From: Pomphorhynchus laevis
Taxonomy: Eukaryota; Acanthocephala; Palaeacanthocephala; Echinorhynchida; Pomphorhynchidae
NCBI GenBank assembly: GCA_012934845.2
Contig: WNNJ02000272.1
Location: 1 to 64,000, forward strand
Direction of reading: 5' to 3'
DNA length: 64,000 bases
Part shown: piece by piece, positions 1-11,000 of the stretch
Position numbering within the stretch: position 1 is the stretch's first letter
Layout: each line of letters begins with the position of its first letter
Program-made: the position numbers and the translations under genes
Notes under the pieces: generated by a model
The model's input: the letters and a program-made list of their open reading frames with translations, nothing else
Database searches by the model: none
Told to the model about the DNA's origin: nothing

Positions 1-68
1 TATGATATATATGATATATATGATATAATATGATATATACGATATGTATGATATAATATGATATTTTG
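1..68. repeat. TGATATA-type microsatellite
   Basis: Imperfect short tandem repeat built from TATGATATA-like units. No coding capacity. It ends where the left arm of the 66-285 foldback begins. Confidence 0.85.
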
Positions 69-285
69 TTATCATTGAAGCCAGACGCGGAAGAACGGTA
101 GCAAGTACCGTTTCGTCATCACAATGACTCACCAGTGCAAGATCCCTCCAACTACTGGATGCAGAGGAGGACATGCCAGTTCTCCTCTGCATCCAGTAGT
201 CGGAGGGATCCGCCACTGATGAATCATTGTTATGACGAAACGGTACTTGCTACCGTTCTTCCATGTCTGGCTACAATGATAACAA
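66..285. repeat. Long foldback (snap-back) inverted repeat
   Basis: The left arm (66-170) and right arm (181-285) are reverse complements of about 105 nt at roughly 85-90% identity, separated by a 10-nt loop at 171-180. Landmarks shared by the arms are CGGTAGCAAGTACCG and ACTGGATGCAGAGGAG. The arms are richer in GC than the surrounding AT-rich DNA. This looks like a foldback MITE or a hairpin precursor. Short ORFs across it are by-products of the palindrome. No transposase and no clear target duplication are visible. Confidence 0.85.
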
Positions 286-355
286 CGTATTTCACGCGGA
301 TTGGTCTTACTCTCTTTTGAGATAATATGATATATATAGTAAATATGATTATTAG

Positions 356-423
356 TCTCTACCAACAAAAAACAAAGATTAATTCTTCAATTTACGTTTC
401 GCCTTCCGCTTCTTCAAAAAGTT
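356..423 (+). CDS. Possible upstream exon of the FYVE-finger gene
   Basis: An open stretch lies between an acceptor-like ATTATTAG ending at 355 and a GTAAGT donor at 424. It reads 22 codons, rich in Ser (ending ...SPSASSKS), in one frame. It would end with one base of a codon, which fits the two bases opening the exon at 8019. It is less AT-rich than its flanks. A phase match alone happens by chance one time in three, and the implied intron is 7.6 kb, so this is a tentative call. Nothing in the translation identifies a domain. Confidence 0.25.
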
Positions 424-464
424 GTAAGTAGTTAGTAATCAAGAATGTTTAAACATTCTTTATT

Positions 465-586
465 TCAGCGTTGTAAATTTTATCACTACGACATTTTTTA
501 AGCTGTATACTGGTTAAAAGACTAATTAAACTAGCTAAATTGGTGGTTAAAAATTTGTCGTAATGATTAAGCTTGCAACGCTGAAT
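465..586. repeat. Short imperfect inverted repeat
   Basis: TTCAGCGTTG at the left pairs with CAACGCTGAA at the right. The arms are about 40 nt with several mismatches and enclose a loop of about 45 nt. A perfect AATGTTTAAACATT palindrome lies just upstream, near 443. Probably a MITE remnant. No coding content. Confidence 0.6.
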
Positions 587-618
587 AATAAAACCGCTGA
601 ATGATACTAGTCGTTTAA

Positions 619-722
619 CTTCATTTTTGGTTTTATAAAACATTATTGACTATGCATATCTATCACTTTACAAATCGATATCATCATATATATATTAGAA
701 GACGTATATCACGAAGCAAAAC
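619..722 (+). repeat. Dispersed direct repeat, copy 1
   Basis: About 105 bp, starting near TTTTTGGTTTTATAAAACAT and ending near ACGAAGCAAAACCT. It recurs at 1811-1912 in the same orientation with roughly 90% identity. No ORF. Probably a non-autonomous repeat or a local duplication. Confidence 0.75.
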
Positions 723-817
723 CTATTATAGCGTTTGTTTGCCGATATTTTCAATTATATATAGTTAAACTATTGTCCAGGATTCGCCTACATGGTAGCA
801 GTAGATGCAAATAGATA

Positions 818-1032
818 AAACGCAATTTTGATATACTGGTAAACAGAGAAAAATGAATGTTGACGTTTTGCCCTTTTTTAATTGTAAGTATTTAAATTCA
901 AGAAAATGTTTTAACCAAAATAGTTTATTTATAGTTAAATATTATTGTAATATTGTAAGTATTTTTTAAATACTCACAAATGAAAAAGGTCAAAGTCGAG
1001 ACGTCACTTACCAGTATATCTTAATTGCGTTT
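818..1032. mobile_element. MITE with 25-bp terminal inverted repeats
   Basis: The left end (AAACGCAATTTTGATATACT...) is the reverse complement of the right end at 1008-1032 apart from two mismatches. Further inward complementarity is weaker. The whole unit is about 215 bp with no coding capacity, as expected for a non-autonomous DNA transposon. The right TIR merges into a small tandem array that starts with the same GCGTTT motif. Confidence 0.7.
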
Positions 1033-1105
1033 ATGAACGTCTTTGATTGCGTTTATGTACGTTTTTGTTTGCGTTTATATACGTTTTTATTTACGGTTTG
1101 TACTG
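1021..1105. repeat. 22-bp minisatellite, about 3.5 units
   Basis: Units of the type TTGCGTTTATGTACGTTTTT follow each other with small changes. The first unit overlaps the right TIR of the MITE at 818-1032, so the array may have grown from the transposon end. Confidence 0.75.
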
Positions 1106-2516
1106 TATTTTCTATCTTTTTATATTCACGTCCAATTCCCTGGAATGTATTTAATAATGCTTTGCTTTAAAATAAATGTACATCCTAAATTAAATCAAAA
1201 GGATTTTTAGTATCAAGAAATGAAATAACGGTTGTTGATATTTCAATTGAAACTTCAATTCTTATCAAACATTATCATTAGAAAACTGAAAATATATAAT
1301 CAACACAATGACTGACTATCTAATATTATTAATTTCTTTTAGGCCATCCGTAAAGATAATTGTCTAAAAATATCCATTAAACTTTGAATATTCGATTTAT
1401 CAATTTATTACATATATTTATGTTGAAATGTAACGTGCTGATGTTGGCTTATAATCTAATTTAAACAATTGGCAATGAGCTGCCTCAATATTTCAAAAAA
1501 ATTTACTGCAGAGGCTATTAAATTTAAAGTATAATTATAAAATTTGCATTTTTTAAATTTACATTTAATTAAATTGACATATTTGCCATTAAATTTAGTT
1601 CTAATAATTTAAGATATTGGATACAGCGATTTACATACATAAATACGAAACAAATTTGTTTCTTACCTAATTGTTTGACAGCATTCTTATCAAAACGCTT
1701 TTACAATTTGTGAAACATGTCTTGATTAGGGTTTAAACATTTCTTTGTTACTTATTCCTTACTATAATTTAAACAAAAACTTTCACGTTGTGATAATATT
1801 TGTTTAATTTAATTTTTGGTTTTATAAAACATTATTGACACTATGCCTATATATTACTTTACAAATCGATATCATTATATATATTAGAAGACGTATATCA
1901 CGGAGCGAAACCTGTTTGACTAATATTAAGGATTCTACATCTCAAAACAATGTACGTAATTTGTGAAATGTTTTATCCTTTCTAAATAACATTGTGGATA
2001 CAATTTGATTAGTTTCGAATTATGCAAAGCCTGCTAAATTATAAATTCAGATGTAAGAGAAGCACTCCCATTTGATTTTACTCGCGGTCATTTGCTTTTA
2101 CTCGTGATTACTTGCTTTTATCACTTTTAAACACACTTACATAAATATGCGAGAGTATCTAAAAAGTTAAAATACAGAACGCTTATATTATAAAATTATG
2201 GATCTGATTATTGTGAATTTAAATCAGTAACTTTGGATTGAAGTTTGCTAGCTATTGGGAAGAAGGGTTATATAAAATCCACATGGGTTCAGGAGTACAA
2301 ATATAGTATTTCAGTGATCAACAAAATTTTAGTGATTCATTCTAAATATTTGTAGTATGTGAATCATATTGATTTACATATGGATATGTGTAGTAGTTTA
2401 CAGATGTTAACTTTGGTCCAAAAGAATTTATTGGCAAAATTGGCTGCGAAAATAGCGCCTGGTTTCATATACAGTTACGATATTTGGATATATATTTAGT
2501 GTTAAAAAATATATTT
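1106..2516. other. AT-rich non-coding stretch
   Basis: No supported gene. The only landmark is the second copy of the dispersed repeat at 1811-1912. It may be intronic if the tentative exon at 356-423 is real. Confidence 0.6.
1811..1912 (+). repeat. Dispersed direct repeat, copy 2
   Basis: Same orientation and nearly the same sequence as 619-722, including TTACAAATCGATATCAT and AGAAGACGTATATCACG. Confidence 0.75.
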
Positions 2517-2690
2517 CCAGCAAATTCCATTATTAATATTATATTATTATAATATCACTATATTATTACTATATTATATATAGTAATATATATAATATAT
2601 ATTACTATATATATTATCACTATATTACATCACTATATTATTATAATAATATAATTATTAATAATATAATACTTTGCAAAATATATAAAT
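2517..2690. repeat. Pure A/T repeat tract
   Basis: TATTAT, TAATA and CACTATATTA units with many self-complementary runs. It sits immediately before the start of R2L copy Z. Confidence 0.8.
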
Positions 2691-2699
2691 GATGATAAT

Positions 2700-5250
2700 T
2701 TCGAACTGCATGTCACGTCAATTACTCGTGGACATCCTAATAGCAACAAATATGTACTACAAGGGCACGTATGGGTGTATGCTCTAAAGTCGGCCTTATT
2801 CTTCCAATCCCAATGTCTCGTGATTTTCTATCTTCGACAGACAAGTGCTGCATTTGTAATGGACTGGCAGACAAACGTAAGAGGTGTAAATGTGCAAAAG
2901 CAAAACGTCCATGTACAAGTTGATCGGCAGTACACTGCTAAGACATGCTCGCAAACTTAGCCAACATCGATAACATGAATTCGATTAATTTTACTAACAA
3001 ACTTTAGCCATCCATATTTCTCGAAAAAATAAAACCCGCCACCCTTTGCACTGCGAAGGTAGCAATGGATACGACAACAAGCAATATGAATCGTAAATTG
3101 ATTATACTTTAAATTCAGCACCGATAATTTGTAAATGTGAACAACCCATGTTATACGCAGTAAATCAGCCTACGAATATCAATTCCCATACCTTGGAAGC
3201 TATTTATCGTAAATTTATCAATTGGAAGTCAAATTAATTTTACCTACCAAAGTACAAATGTTCAAACTAGATTGTTTCAACAGTAGGTGAATTGTTTGAT
3301 GCATTTAACATCGATACATACAATGAAAAAATGGCTCTAAAAACGTAAAATGTCTTTTCTCAATTGATCATTTAAAGAATTGAATCAAAAAACTAAGTTT
3401 TATAAGAAACGCCCTTGAAAGATGACTAAAATTATGAAAAAGTAGCGAGATAATGAAACTTTTTCGGAAGTTCAATTCCTACAGCTTAACCGCAGAAACC
3501 TCTGGAATTACCCATCAGAAAATAATTTTTTATTACGAAACCTAATAAAAGTTGTTCGGCATGGCATATGTCGAGAAGTTAGGAGGAGTTGCAAAGCATT
3601 GTCAGTCGTATCCTTTCAAGCCGAATCCAAAATGTGCTTATTTATTTGTGTTGTAGTTTAGTGTATCAAAAACGCACTCTCACAATTAAACAATTAAAAT
3701 CGCTTTCAATAGCAAAAATCGAGTAGCCGCTATTCACAAAATGAATAAAATATGTAATGTGTTGACAAAATCTTAGAGAATTGATGTAAGATAGCTACAT
3801 CACTGGCGTTGTAGGAAGACTCGCTCGATCCGAGGTCGGGTTCACTTAAGGTGAACCCTCACAATGAATGTTTACGCTGCTGCCTGACTTCCGCTTATTA
3901 AGGAATTGCAATCAAAAAATATCTTTTCCTCTATTTGGTGCGCAAATGATTGTAAGTGTGTCGGGAAATATGAAGATCTAGTTAAACTGTGGAGTCATGT
4001 AAATGAAGTTAGTTTCCCTTTTGATATCATAAAAATTCATCTAAATGCATCTTAATAATAAACTTAACTAGTAAATATTAAAACAAAAATACAATTTTCA
4101 GTCCTAATAGTTTGTTCTAACTATCACGAGAGGTGCAAATGTTCTTGGTAGCTTTGTCGCTTTATTGAAAGCTATATCCAAGAGAAAGTATAAGGACACG
4201 TTGACAAATAGATATCCCAAATAAAAATTCTTTTAAATTTGGAACAATGGAACAGTCAAGTAGTTTACCCCATCCTTGCTAAAAAGTTGCAGTTTTATTA
4301 AACCTTTCTGAAATAAACATGTCTTATCGATCGAGTTGATTAAACAATCTGAACTATGGATTGTATTCAAACCTGGTGCATGAGAATGTATTAAACCAAA
4401 ATTAGATCTGAATTGATGAAATATAATGCAATTCCCTGACAAAATGGAAGAGTAAGGAATATGCAGACCGAGCCTCAGTGTATATGAAGAGTACAACTTA
4501 GTACGTATGCGTGAGCAATTAGATGATTTAACTGTTCTTAATCGAATATTAAACAAATACAAGTCTTGAAAGAAATCATGAAAGAGAAGAACATTCGACT
4601 TTGCAGAATGCGAGATGATTTAATAAATGGGCGAATGAGTTTGTTGGATAAGCGGTGTATAGATATTTTTAATGACAATTCAGGCTGTACCATATGGCTC
4701 TAGATCTGGTCTTTCCTTGACAACTTAACAATGTCATGACACTATCTCGGTTATGCAAGCTGGATATACATTGATGTGTCGGTTAAACGTATATGCAGTA
4801 TTGTATTCGACATTACACATGCACTTCCATTCAAAATCGGAGACACGAATCATTCGTCATAATGTGATCTAAGACTTGATCAAATCAAAATCTTGCAGGT
4901 TATGCAACATGATTGTCATTGATCCCAACTACCAACGATTTCTGACACGGTGATATTCATGAACAAATACACAACCACTGATCACTCAGTAAGACTTGAT
5001 GTTGCCTGCAATAGCCTTTACGGCAATTTGGCAGATATATTCTTTTTATGGATAGTTGTGTGTTCAATCCCTTTGCTCCGTCAAATTTCATTATACCTAC
5101 ACCCATTCATGAATTAAAAGCAAACAGAAACCAATCAAAGTATACTAAAAGAGTTGTATAATTTGAATAATCCTTCTTTCTTGCACTCACGTTCTGAGAA
5201 ATACGAAGCATAGAACTCACATCCAATAAAGTCTTGGTTCATATAACATG
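2700..5250 (+). mobile_element. R2-superfamily LINE, copy Z (heavily decayed)
   Basis: A decayed plus-strand copy of the family that is better preserved at 30-39 kb. At 2835-2935 one frame reads KCCICNG...CKCAKAKRPCT, the N-terminal CXC-type cysteine cluster. Near 3200-3260 a stretch aligns with the IQWKPNI block of copy B. Near 4830-4880 a THAL...RIIRHN-like segment marks the C-terminal zinc finger. At 4980-5200 the endonuclease block is recognisable (VRLDVAC, then NRNQSKYTKRV). The RT core is barely readable. Stops and frame changes are numerous, so it cannot act on its own. Edges are approximate. Confidence 0.7.
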
Positions 5251-6231
5251 TCGTGAGTTTGTGGTGGATGGAAATATATATAGCGATAATATTTGTAAAA
5301 TACGAACAGATATATCGACGATAATAGTAAACTTTATCTGACTTTCTATATACGAAAAGCTTAAATAAGACAAATCGCATCAGTTTCGGTTAATTCGTGT
5401 AGCTAAGTAAATGTGCTGTGAAATCAATATTTTGTAAAATTTAGTGAACATGAACTGCTGCACTGTATATTGTTTTGTATTTTTGCTGGTCATTGTTTCA
5501 ACAAATAAATGTGTTGTTTAAAAACTAGTATACTATTAATAATTAGATACTAATATATTATAACTATATATTAATATATTATGAATATTAATAATATAAT
5601 TATTATACATAGTTTTTTAATTGATATTTAACTAATAATAGTTATCAACAGAAATCTGAGATTTTCTTCAATGAATACTAGTTGGGTTGTTCATTTTAAT
5701 ATAGATGTGTATGTTTATGTTTTCTGAATATTATGCCATTAATGAAACTAAAATTTATCGGTGCTTTGACTTTGGAAAGTAGTCAACGAGCCAAGCAATT
5801 ATATGCATAGTTAGTATATATGCAAGATATATTTGAAAATGTTAATCTTCTTAAAATCCAATAACTTGGTTGCGTCAAGTTTGTAAATGAATGATTTAGT
5901 GTCATTTTTATTTTATCAACAGCCTAATCTGATTCGGTTGTAGGGAGCGCTTTTTTAAACCCGTTATTAGTGTTATCCTATCTACTGCAAGTAATAGCGG
6001 ACGACTTTAAGTATAATTTAGTAAGCTCTAAGGCATTAGACTGTTGAATTTCGGTTTATATGTTGTAAATACGAGTAACAAGCGATGCTGTAAACGGAAA
6101 TCAATTGTTTGGATTAAAAATCATAATTTTAATGAACGCAATAAAACTAAACTTTACAAATATACCCAAAGTTAAGGTATAACAATATTATGGATCAATG
6201 TGTTAATTCACAAGCTGAACATTTTTTTTGA
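5251..6231. other. AT-rich non-coding stretch
   Basis: No gene supported. It contains a TA-rich simple tract near 5530-5620. It probably lies inside an intron of the FYVE-finger gene. Confidence 0.5.
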
Positions 6232-6482
6232 AATTTTATAATTTAATAGCAGTTCTTTCTGATGACCTCTGTCTTTTATTGAAATACATTGTACATTATT
6301 TATTAGTCAATTCATAAAAATTGAATTTTATATTTAATTTAAATTATAAATTCTATTGATTTATAAATATTAATTGTATAAAATGTTATTTTATTATTTA
6401 TTATTTATAATATTTTTCTTTATTTTTAATTTATATATAGTATAAAATACGTATACTCAGTTATGTGATTTAATTAATCTAT
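6232..6482 (+). mobile_element. Penelope-like element, 3' tail only
   Basis: Starts near AGCAGTTCTTTCTGATGACC and ends near ATACTCAGTTATGTGATTT. It matches the tail found at the ends of the longer Penelope-like copies at 12536-12775 and (reversed) 21085-21320. It is 5'-truncated and has no RT sequence. Confidence 0.75.
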
Positions 6483-6779
6483 TTTCAAAACCAGCTACTA
6501 AACAGATGAGTGAATAGGGTTCATTGCCTTACTACATGAAACTGCAGTATATTCTATACATATGGTTTGTCACGAATTAGCATACCATATGTTGTCATAC
6601 CATAATACGGCATAACATATTTTGGTATACCACTAATTGGCCTACCATAACTAAAATATATAATTTTGACACAGCTTTGCATTTTCCATATTTTTCTTTA
6701 TCATTTTATAAGGTAATGTATAATGTCTAAGCATACTCAGCAAATTCAATTTGATATAAGGGTGCTATAAAACTCGATG

Positions 6780-7862
6780 TCGTGGGATTCGCTAATTTAA
6801 TCACACCACGATTTGTCTTCGTGTATCTGATCGATCATTTTCCGTCCATTCTAATTCAATGTGTTCTCCTTTATCTTCTCTCTTGTGGTGTACCTCAAGG
6901 TTCAGTACTTGGCCCTATTCTCTTTACGCTTATTCTTGGACATTTATTTTTTAACTAATAAATTTTGCTTCAGAGTAATGCAGTACGTTGATGACATACT
7001 TCTTTATTCTCACTTGTCTCCTCATTCCCTAAGCCAACTTTTCATATCCTTGTCAAATTGTTTTCGTGCTCTATACGGAAATCTAATTTCTTTGCGCGTG
7101 TTTCTCAATCCTACAAAATCTTAAGTGTTTTGGATTTTACCTTATCCGTTTCTGCACCTCCTCCTTCTCTGTATCTTCAGACCACAATTATTCCTACTGT
7201 AGATAAACTAGTATTTCTAGGTATTCACTTCGACACTAACTTGCATCTCGATCTCTTCATTCGTGATAAAACTAGATCTTCAAATATTCTTCTCCGTGAT
7301 ATTCGTCCCTTCAGAAATTCTCTAGATTTTAGTTCATAAAAATATCTTATCTCCTCCCTTATTTTCCCGCGGACTGATTAATGTCTTAGCCTTCTCGTTT
7401 TGTCTTCAAAGTAATCCCTTAAACCTATTTAGCGCCTCATTAACACTGCCGTGCGCATCCTTCTATTTGTCAAAACTTGGATGGCTAAGTATTGAACATC
7501 GCGTTCGTTTTTGTCTGCTTTGTCTAACTTATCGCCTTCTCCATTGTAATTCTCTTTCTTATCTCTATCTGCCAACTCTAAGTGAATCTCGATCCCTTTC
7601 TATTCACCTACGTTCCTGTGCTTCTCTTCTGCTTCATGTACCTCTTCACACTCAACCAACTTCGTCCATCGCTCTTTACATACCGCTGCTCCTCTACTTT
7701 GGAATTCCCTACCTGATCACCTGCGATCTTCATCATCACTTCCTTTTATCAAAAAGAACTACGTTCAATGATTTAAACGAGCAACTATTATTTTCAATTT
7801 GTTTCGCTTTTGTGGGCTTATAAGTACACAGTCTGTGTGCATTTGCCACATCGAAAAACTTA
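6780..7862 (+). mobile_element. CR1-like LINE, 5'-truncated RT fragment
   Basis: Carries the end of an RT ORF2. A CGVPQGSVLGPILF motif lies near 6885-6930, then a short break. MQYVDDILLYSH follows near 6980, with the catalytic YADD box changed to YVDD. The thumb and connector region (KLGWLSIEHRVRFCLLCLTY) follows near 7470. Several frame changes split it into pieces. It is the same family as the longer copy at 16866-20713 on the other strand, and its 3' end (TTTGTGGGCTTATAAG...) carries that copy's stem-loop. It sits in an intron of the FYVE-finger gene. Confidence 0.8.
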
Positions 7863-8018
7863 AACCAGGATTTGTTTTATTTAATTTCAAAAAAGTATCA
7901 CTCTATTATTTATCTAATTATATATGTTTTAATTATTTTGATATTTTTGTATCATTCAACAGAAACATTGATTCATGTACCATTGGTTCTGCTTAGATTA
8001 AATATTGTGAATTAACAG

Positions 8019-8094
8019 CCAACCGCGATCTGTTTAATGACGAAAACAATGAACTTATCCATACAATCACAGATCTCGCTACAAAGCTTCAAAG
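8019..8094 (+). CDS. Exon: helical segment upstream of the FYVE finger
   Basis: Bounded by GAATTAACAG and GGTATTT. It reads NRDLFNDENNELIHTITDL and onward for 24 codons, with two leading and two trailing bases. The trailing AG joins the leading T of the next exon to give Ser. The heptad-like, Leu/Ile-spaced, charged sequence suits a coiled coil. Alternative frames hit stops. Confidence 0.6.
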
Positions 8095-11000
8095 GTATTT
8101 ATAAAATAACTGAGAAATAAAATTATACAATTTTTGTGAACAAGGCGGTTAGCTGAAACATTAAAATAACATTACACTACTTATTTCGTTTTAATACTTG
8201 TCAATTTATTAAATGAGTATTCCAAAGATTAAACCCGGAAAGCGATTCACCTCACCTACTTATATATATAATTTGTGAAAAATAATTTGTATTTCCTGAA
8301 GAAGGTGAAATTTCACGGAAAGCTTAAATAAATTGTTTTCTCTCTTTGATAGAGTGTCATATTTGTTTTTATTAGTTAACAATATTCATAAGTATCCGTA
8401 AAATTATCTCTGAATCGATTTGATTCCAATTATATATTTTTTATATTTAAACTGCGTATCCAATCGTTTTTTACATAAAACAATTTTACTAAAATTTCAA
8501 TATTACAATAATAATATTACATATAATATTTTTTTCTAAATCAACACAATAATTAGTTTGTACATGATAAAAATGCCACAACTTGTTACTCAAGATCCGG
8601 AACATCTTAAGCTGTTCTTATCGAAAATATAATAATATTACAATAATAACATTACATTATTATTCTGTAAAATTGACATTTGAGATACTGAGAGAATCAA
8701 ATACTTTCGAGAAAAGAAATACAAACACTTTAAAACGATTAAGTGTATTATTTCAAATAGTATTGCAAATAATTGATACTCGGAAGATCAGCCTTATCAG
8801 AAAGACAATCGAAAAATGAATTGAAATGTGGAACAAAGGCAACCTGTGTGAAATCATCAAGGAACCGAGATATCATCAGGCGAAAAAGCTAGTCCAGATG
8901 AATGGTCTGACACCTAAACGAGGAAAATATGCAGTGAGAGTCGCCAAGTTTATCAAAATGGGCTGGATTGGAAAAGCAAGTAGAATACTGATGAATGAGA
9001 ACTCGGAAGCTGGCCTCGTAATCTCTCAAACAGACGATTTGGGAAACTACTGTGCCTGAAAAATTAGCATCCCCCCATCTAAATGAGGAGCATGTACACA
9101 CAGAGTTTTTGCTACGAGCTCCCTTGCAGTGTCCAACACCACGAATCGAGATCCCATAAACTGAATGACGAAAACATAAAACGTGCAGCGAGATCTGTCG
9201 GAGGCTCAACTGGCCCATCAGGCGCAAATCCAATCTTATCGTAATCAATGCTTAAGCAATTTGAGCAAGAATCTCAAGCATTGACAGCTCAACTACATGA
9301 ATTTACCATATCAATTTTCACCCAACCCATTAAACCTGAACACTTGAAAGCATACCTAGTTAGCACATTAATTCATATTGACAAAGGACCCGGTGTGAAA
9401 CCCATTAGTGTAGGCGAGGTTATTAGGCACATTATAGGGAAGGTAATAATGCGAGTAGTACAAATGGACCTAACTGGTGTATGTGTAGGGTAACGCAGCG
9501 GTACCGAGGCGGCGGTTCACTCAATTCGGCATGAATTCGAGAAGTCTGTTAACAACTGTGTGCTACTGCTAGATGCAAGTAATGCATTTAATTGCATAAA
9601 CAGAAAACTAGCTCTGGCGCATATGAACTATATGTCCATCATTGTCACAAACACTGCATCATTGATATGATGAACCCTCAGTTCTTACGGTCCAGTGTGA
9701 AACATGGTTATCGTCTGAGGGGTTCACACAGGGAGAACCACTCTCCATGCCAGATTACGCTGCCGCTTTACTACCATTAATCATAAGTCTTCAAGAGCAT
9801 ACGCCTGGAATAACACATCAATGGTATGCAGACGATGGAGCATGTGTTGGCTCACTTGAAGCATTAAGAGAGTATAGAATGAAGTGCTAAAAATTGGACC
9901 AAAGTATGGATTCAATGTAAACCTTGATAAATGCACATTTGTGGCACATAAAGACATATCATAATAACAGTTATCAATGCTCAAAGACATATCATTGAAA
10001 ATAAAAACAGATGGATTCACGTTTCTGGGTAGCTATATAGGGGATAAAAAAGTTATTAATGAGAAAATCAAGTAGAAGTGTGTTCGGTGGACCGAACAAT
10101 AAACTGCACTTTCCAAATTTCACCGTAGGGATTTCAGCAGCTGAAAAGAAATTTATTTGAAGAGTTGTTGCTAGACATTCTGAATTTTACGGTCATTGAT
10201 GAGGAAATGCGAGGGATCAACAAACTTCCGTTAAGACATGGTGGACTCGGATTAATAGATCCCGCAGGCCTAGAAGAGTTTGAGTTTGAAAATTCACTTA
10301 TGGTTATATTACCTCTACTCGATGGAGATATAAGGGATCAGTTTCGAAACAAACAACAACTGATCGTAAAAAGCATTCGAATTAAAAGAGAAAAGAGTGT
10401 TCTCGATGACAAGATAAAACTTATATCGGATTGGAATAGGTATTTAGAAAACATTCTAAAATGTGCGTTCTACGGCAGTTTCATCATTGATAAGTCCTGC
10501 ACGTCCGGAAACAAAGCTGACATTATCAAAAAATTAATTCCAGGACGCCATAGCGGTGCGATCGGATCATGAATGATATTGCAAGATCTTGTTCTTGTGG
10601 GGCACAACTCATGATCTCCCATGCATTGTCTTGAAAAACAAATAACATTACCATAATTCGCCATAATGTGGTGTGAGACACAATAGCAGCGGAAATTCAA
10701 AAAATCGGTAAACTCGTATTTGTTGAACTGATTCTATCACCGGTAAATGATTCAATCATATTCGAATCACAGTCAATGACAAGAGAGAAACGCTAGAGCA
10801 GATATCGCGTTTAGCGGATTAACAGGTAGTGCAACGGAGCGGTCGTTTATCGATATATACATATTCAATTGTAATGCTCCGTCGTACTGCGAGTAACCTT
10901 CTTCGGATTGTTTCAAGTATCATGAAAATCGAAAACTTCAGAAATATGCTGAACGCATCACACGAGTTGAATAGGGATCATTTTATCCAATGGTGTACTC

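Noticed and set aside
129-368. ORFs on both strands across the foldback
   Set aside because: They arise from the palindrome itself. No domain, and both strands mirror each other.
4233-4562. 109-codon minus-strand ORF
   Set aside because: Lies antisense within decayed R2L copy Z, with no recognisable motif.
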